Of a stretch of 16,867 nucleotides of DNA, positions 14,416 through 16,867 are shown in pieces. Position 1 is the stretch's first letter, and the number at the start of each line of letters is the position of its first letter. The DNA is from CAG-177 sp964587915 (lineage in GTDB: Bacteria; Bacillota; Clostridia; Oscillospirales; Acutalibacteraceae): NCBI GenBank assembly GCA_964587915.1, contig CAZPMK010000038.1:1-16867 (forward strand). Reading direction: 5' to 3'. Below the pieces are notes generated by a model. The model searched no databases. It was not told the origin of the DNA and worked only from the letters and a program-made list of their open reading frames with translations. The position numbers and the translations under genes were made by a program.

Positions 14416-16848
14416 TTAAGAGTTCAGATCAATCCACAAAGCAGGGCGGACGGCAATGATATCGTAGCCGACACTGCCGCCGTACTCGCCGACGTCACCG
14501 TCATCGTCCACACCGGCGGCACGATTCTGATCATAGCCGGGCGACCGCAGCCACCACCAGCAGGTGGCTTCGCCGTTTTTCGTATAATCATCGCTTGTCC
14601 ACGCACCTTGGTCTATCGCATATTCTGTCGGAACGCATCTTCTCGCTTCGTCCGTCGTAAAGTATTTTTCCGCCTCGGTTATGCTTAACAAAAAGACCTT
14701 GTCCTGCGTTGCGTTGCCCGGATTTGTACTGTACTCGGGATTTTTATCGGCGGAAACGGTGACGGTGGGAATCATCGCCCTTTCCGCTTCGCTGAACGCC
14801 GAATTTATAAAACTGCCGTTGAGCCATTTTCTGAGGGTACAGGTTTCCCAGGTAACGCTTTCCCATTCCTCATTGTACGGCTGACAATCGAGAGCCTTTT
14901 CGCTTATGACAAGGACGCGGTTATTCTCTCTTGCAAGTACGAGCCATTCGATATCTTCTTTACCGTTGGAGCTGTTGCCGTCCTGCTCATAGGCTCCGAA
15001 GAACACGTGATCGCCGACTGTTGCAATTTTTAGTTTTTCTTCATTGTTGAGGTTATTATGAATAGAGTTTGCTTTTTCTTGGCTGTCTTTGTAGTCCTCA
15101 AGCGAACTCAAAAGCACATATGCCTCAACATAATTTTCTTTTTCTATAAGCTCCAAGGCATTGTTATATTTGACATTCGGGATAATGACCGTATTTAGAA
15201 TAATTGCAAACACAATCACAACGGCGGCAACGGGAGCGGCAATACGGGCAATTTTTTTTGCCTTTTTCCTTGCCTTTTCTGCGGCGATTCTCGCCTCCTC
15301 CTCTTTTTGCTTGCGTTCGGCTTCTGCTCTTTCTATATCGGCAATTTTCTCTCGGAAGAGGTTAATCTTATCTTCGGAGTCCCGCCAGCCTCTTATCTCC
15401 TCAAGAGCCGCTATCGCTTCTTCATACGCAATTTTGTTGCTTCCTATGGCTTTTTGGATTGCCGACGCATAAATTTCATCCTTGCGTGCATTTTCAAGCC
15501 GTTCACGGCAAGCCTCGATTTTTGCCTTTGAGTCCTTATAATCGGGTATTCTGTTGTATTCTCTAATTACCTTTTTTATTTCGACGAAGCTCTTTGCCGC
15601 TTTATTCATGCGTTCGGCATTCAGATAAATAACATTGAGCGGATATTCTTCAAGTCGCTTTTTAAGCTCACCGTTTGCAAATCGCAGAGCCTTTTTATAA
15701 TTGATTTCATCGGTGTATTCTTCCGAATAAAGAGCGAGATTGCTCTCCTTATTTACTTCAAGCTCCGCCATCAATTTGCCGACATACGCTTCGGCACATT
15801 CGGGGTTGATATCGAGCACCTTTTCGCAATATTCGTCGGCGGAATTCCAATCGCCGTCCTCAAGGAACATAAAGGCACGCTTCAAAAGCGGTGCGGTGCT
15901 GTTGTCGGCGGTTGAAATGACGGTTTCTTTAATAACGGTCTGCTTTGGCTCATCGTTGAGCGTGATTTTTTTAATTCCTCTTATCAAATCCTGCATGAAG
16001 CCGAGCTTGGACATATCTTGTGCCTGCAAATGCGAAAATTCTTCGGGCAAGTCATAGGGGTCCATATCCTTATAGGCGGGAATGAGCATTTTCTTTTCGC
16101 CTTTTTTAATTAAAGACAGATATCTTGCCCACTCGTTTTTAACCCAGACGGCGTTAAAATATTCGGGCTTTGTTCCGAGAACAACCATGACCTTGGCACT
16201 GTTGAGGGCGGCGAATATGTAAGGCTCGTAAGCGGTACCGAGCTTATCCTCAAGGGTGATGCGTGCAAAAAAGACCTTGAAGCCCTCCTGTGTCAGCTGA
16301 TGATAGAGGTCATTGGCAAGAACGGAATCGGGCGTTCTTCTGCCCCCATTGTCGGTTTCTTTATAGCAGATAAACACATCAAAAGGCTCTTCCTTTTGAG
16401 AAATTGCAAGAATACCCTTTTGGATTTCGTTTATCGCCTTTGCCTCCTCCTCGTAGATATAACGCTGAGAGCCGTCGGCATACTGCAAGGCGGATTTATA
16501 ATTGTCGTCGTCGAAAACGGAGGTGAACTGCGTTCTGTTTACCGTGGGAATACGCTGATGTGAGGCGGGGTCCTCGACATATTCAATGCCGTATCGGCAG
16601 AGAACAAGAGACCAATATGCCTCGGCGTCGGTGCCGTCCTCGCTCAAAATCTGCTCGTAAATGCCCATTGCCTTGTCGAATTCGTTATTACGACGAAAAT
16701 GGTTTGCACGGTCATATAAATTTGCTCTTTTTTCGTCGTCGAGCTTTGGCAGAGTTTGCTTTGTTCCGCAATATTCGCAGGTGGCAATACTTGCGCCATT
16801 TTCAATTTCCAATGCACCACCGCACATTTTACATTTAAATGTTGACAT
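14416..16848 (-). CDS. Zinc-ribbon, TIR, TPR-like, membrane-anchored DUF6273 protein
   Basis: This 810-residue protein is probably a membrane sensor or conflict protein. Domains in order: zinc ribbon (Cys6, Cys9, Cys24, Cys27); a short TPR-like helical stretch to about 150; TIR domain at about 156-300, with DVFICYKETD as strand A and GTAYEPYIFAAL, where Glu208 is at the place of the catalytic Glu of TIR NADases; TPR-like helices at about 318-500; a charged coiled coil at about 500-533 (ERKQKEEEARI, KARKKAKK); one membrane helix at about 534-556; a short TPR-like linker; and a DUF6273/C-type-lectin-like domain at about 605-808 ending WWLRSPG...AVRPALWI. There is no signal peptide. Basic residues before the helix predict the TIR inside and the C-terminus outside. 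The start at 16848 is supported by AAAGGAGA 9 nt upstream. Its neighbours are sporulation genes, with no obvious functional link. The TIR call is firm; the signalling role and NADase activity are inferred. Confidence 0.9.
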   Translation of the reverse strand: MSTFKCKMCGGALEIENGASIATCEYCGTKQTLPKLDDEKRANLYDRANHFRRNNEFDKAMGIYEQILSEDGTDAEAYWSLVLCRYGIEYVEDPASHQRIPTVNRTQFTSVFDDDNYKSALQYADGSQRYIYEEEAKAINEIQKGILAISQKEEPFDVFICYKETDNGGRRTPDSVLANDLYHQLTQEGFKVFFARITLEDKLGTAYEPYIFAALNSAKVMVVLGTKPEYFNAVWVKNEWARYLSLIKKGEKKMLIPAYKDMDPYDLPEEFSHLQAQDMSKLGFMQDLIRGIKKITLNDEPKQTVIKETVISTADNSTAPLLKRAFMFLEDGDWNSADEYCEKVLDINPECAEAYVGKLMAELEVNKESNLALYSEEYTDEINYKKALRFANGELKKRLEEYPLNVIYLNAERMNKAAKSFVEIKKVIREYNRIPDYKDSKAKIEACRERLENARKDEIYASAIQKAIGSNKIAYEEAIAALEEIRGWRDSEDKINLFREKIADIERAEAERKQKEEEARIAAEKARKKAKKIARIAAPVAAVVIVFAIILNTVIIPNVKYNNALELIEKENYVEAYVLLSSLEDYKDSQEKANSIHNNLNNEEKLKIATVGDHVFFGAYEQDGNSSNGKEDIEWLVLARENNRVLVISEKALDCQPYNEEWESVTWETCTLRKWLNGSFINSAFSEAERAMIPTVTVSADKNPEYSTNPGNATQDKVFLLSITEAEKYFTTDEARRCVPTEYAIDQGAWTSDDYTKNGEATCWWWLRSPGYDQNRAAGVDDDGDVGEYGGSVGYDIIAVRPALWIDLNS
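14455..14535 (-). other. Candidate DGR variable region in the DUF6273 domain
   Basis: Codons 772-798 lie between the conserved WWLRSPG and AVRPALWI frames. Fixed positions (A776 A777, V780, G784, V786, V793) alternate with mixed residues. Most mixed codons end in C or T: TAT, GAT, AAT, CGT, GGT, GAC, GGC, TAC, AGT, ATC. These are what A-to-N mutagenesis of a template rich in AAC and AAT would give. The GC-rich end (GCCGTCCGCCCTGC, just after) could serve as the homing start. No reverse transcriptase or template repeat is in the window, so this rests on pattern alone. Confidence 0.5.
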
Positions 16849-16857
16849 TTTTTCTTA

Positions 16858-16865
16858 TCTCCTTT
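16858..16865 (-). promoter_or_regulatory. Shine-Dalgarno of the TIR gene
   Basis: AAAGGAGA on the minus strand stands 9 nt before ATG 16848. It confirms the start and shows that the zinc ribbon is a true N-terminus. The promoter must lie beyond the right edge of the window. Confidence 0.85.
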
Positions 16866-16867
16866 AT

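Noticed and set aside
14416..16867. A full DGR (reverse transcriptase, template repeat, Avd) in the window
   Set aside because: No reverse transcriptase-like ORF or second copy of the variable region is visible; only the candidate target is present.

Overview
The window looks like a chromosomal segment of an anaerobic, spore-forming clostridium, most likely Oscillospirales (Ruminococcaceae or a relative). The evidence is a spoVAC-spoVAD pair, a secreted protein with a two-loop type I dockerin, a very large InlB B-repeat protein, and a zinc-ribbon/TIR protein ending in a DUF6273-like domain of the kind common in gut Firmicutes. I could search no database, so family names come from reading the translated sequence. 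All credible genes lie on the minus strand, so the order of transcription is from high to low coordinates.

Region by region, in transcription order. (1) 16848-14416 encodes an 810-residue protein: zinc ribbon, TIR domain, TPR-like helices, charged coiled coil, one membrane helix, and a C-terminal DUF6273/C-type-lectin-like domain. Its last 40 residues look like a variable region of a diversity-generating retroelement (DGR). The charge pattern puts the TIR inside the cell and the lectin-like end outside, an overall plan like a Toll-like receptor. (2) 14289-12644 is a compact sporulation operon: spoVAC, spoVAD and a 55-residue membrane peptide fitted tightly behind spoVAD where spoVAE would be expected. 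(3) 12643-11941 carries no convincing gene but several inverted repeats. (4) 11940-11708 holds a near-consensus housekeeping promoter and a leader of about 200 nt with two abutting folded domains and a competing hairpin, a possible riboswitch or attenuator of a class I do not recognise. (5) 11707-6512 encodes a 1731-residue secreted dockerin protein that starts at TTG. (6) After 119 bp with a perfect 12-bp hairpin, 6392-375 encodes a 2005-residue secreted protein with a cohesin-like N-terminal domain, about 18 InlB B-repeats and three Ig-like C-terminal domains. It ends at a clear intrinsic terminator (307-341). (7) 1-306 is non-coding and begins with the edge of a short palindromic repeat.

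The two giant secreted proteins probably form one surface module transcribed from the promoter near 11,930. One carries a dockerin; the other has a possible cohesin-like domain and no visible cell-wall anchor, so they might bind each other or the same partners. The spoVA genes load dipicolinic acid into the forespore and are probably expressed separately from a forespore sigma factor promoter. The most interesting lead is the TIR protein: a candidate membrane receptor whose ectodomain may be diversified by a retroelement lying outside the window.
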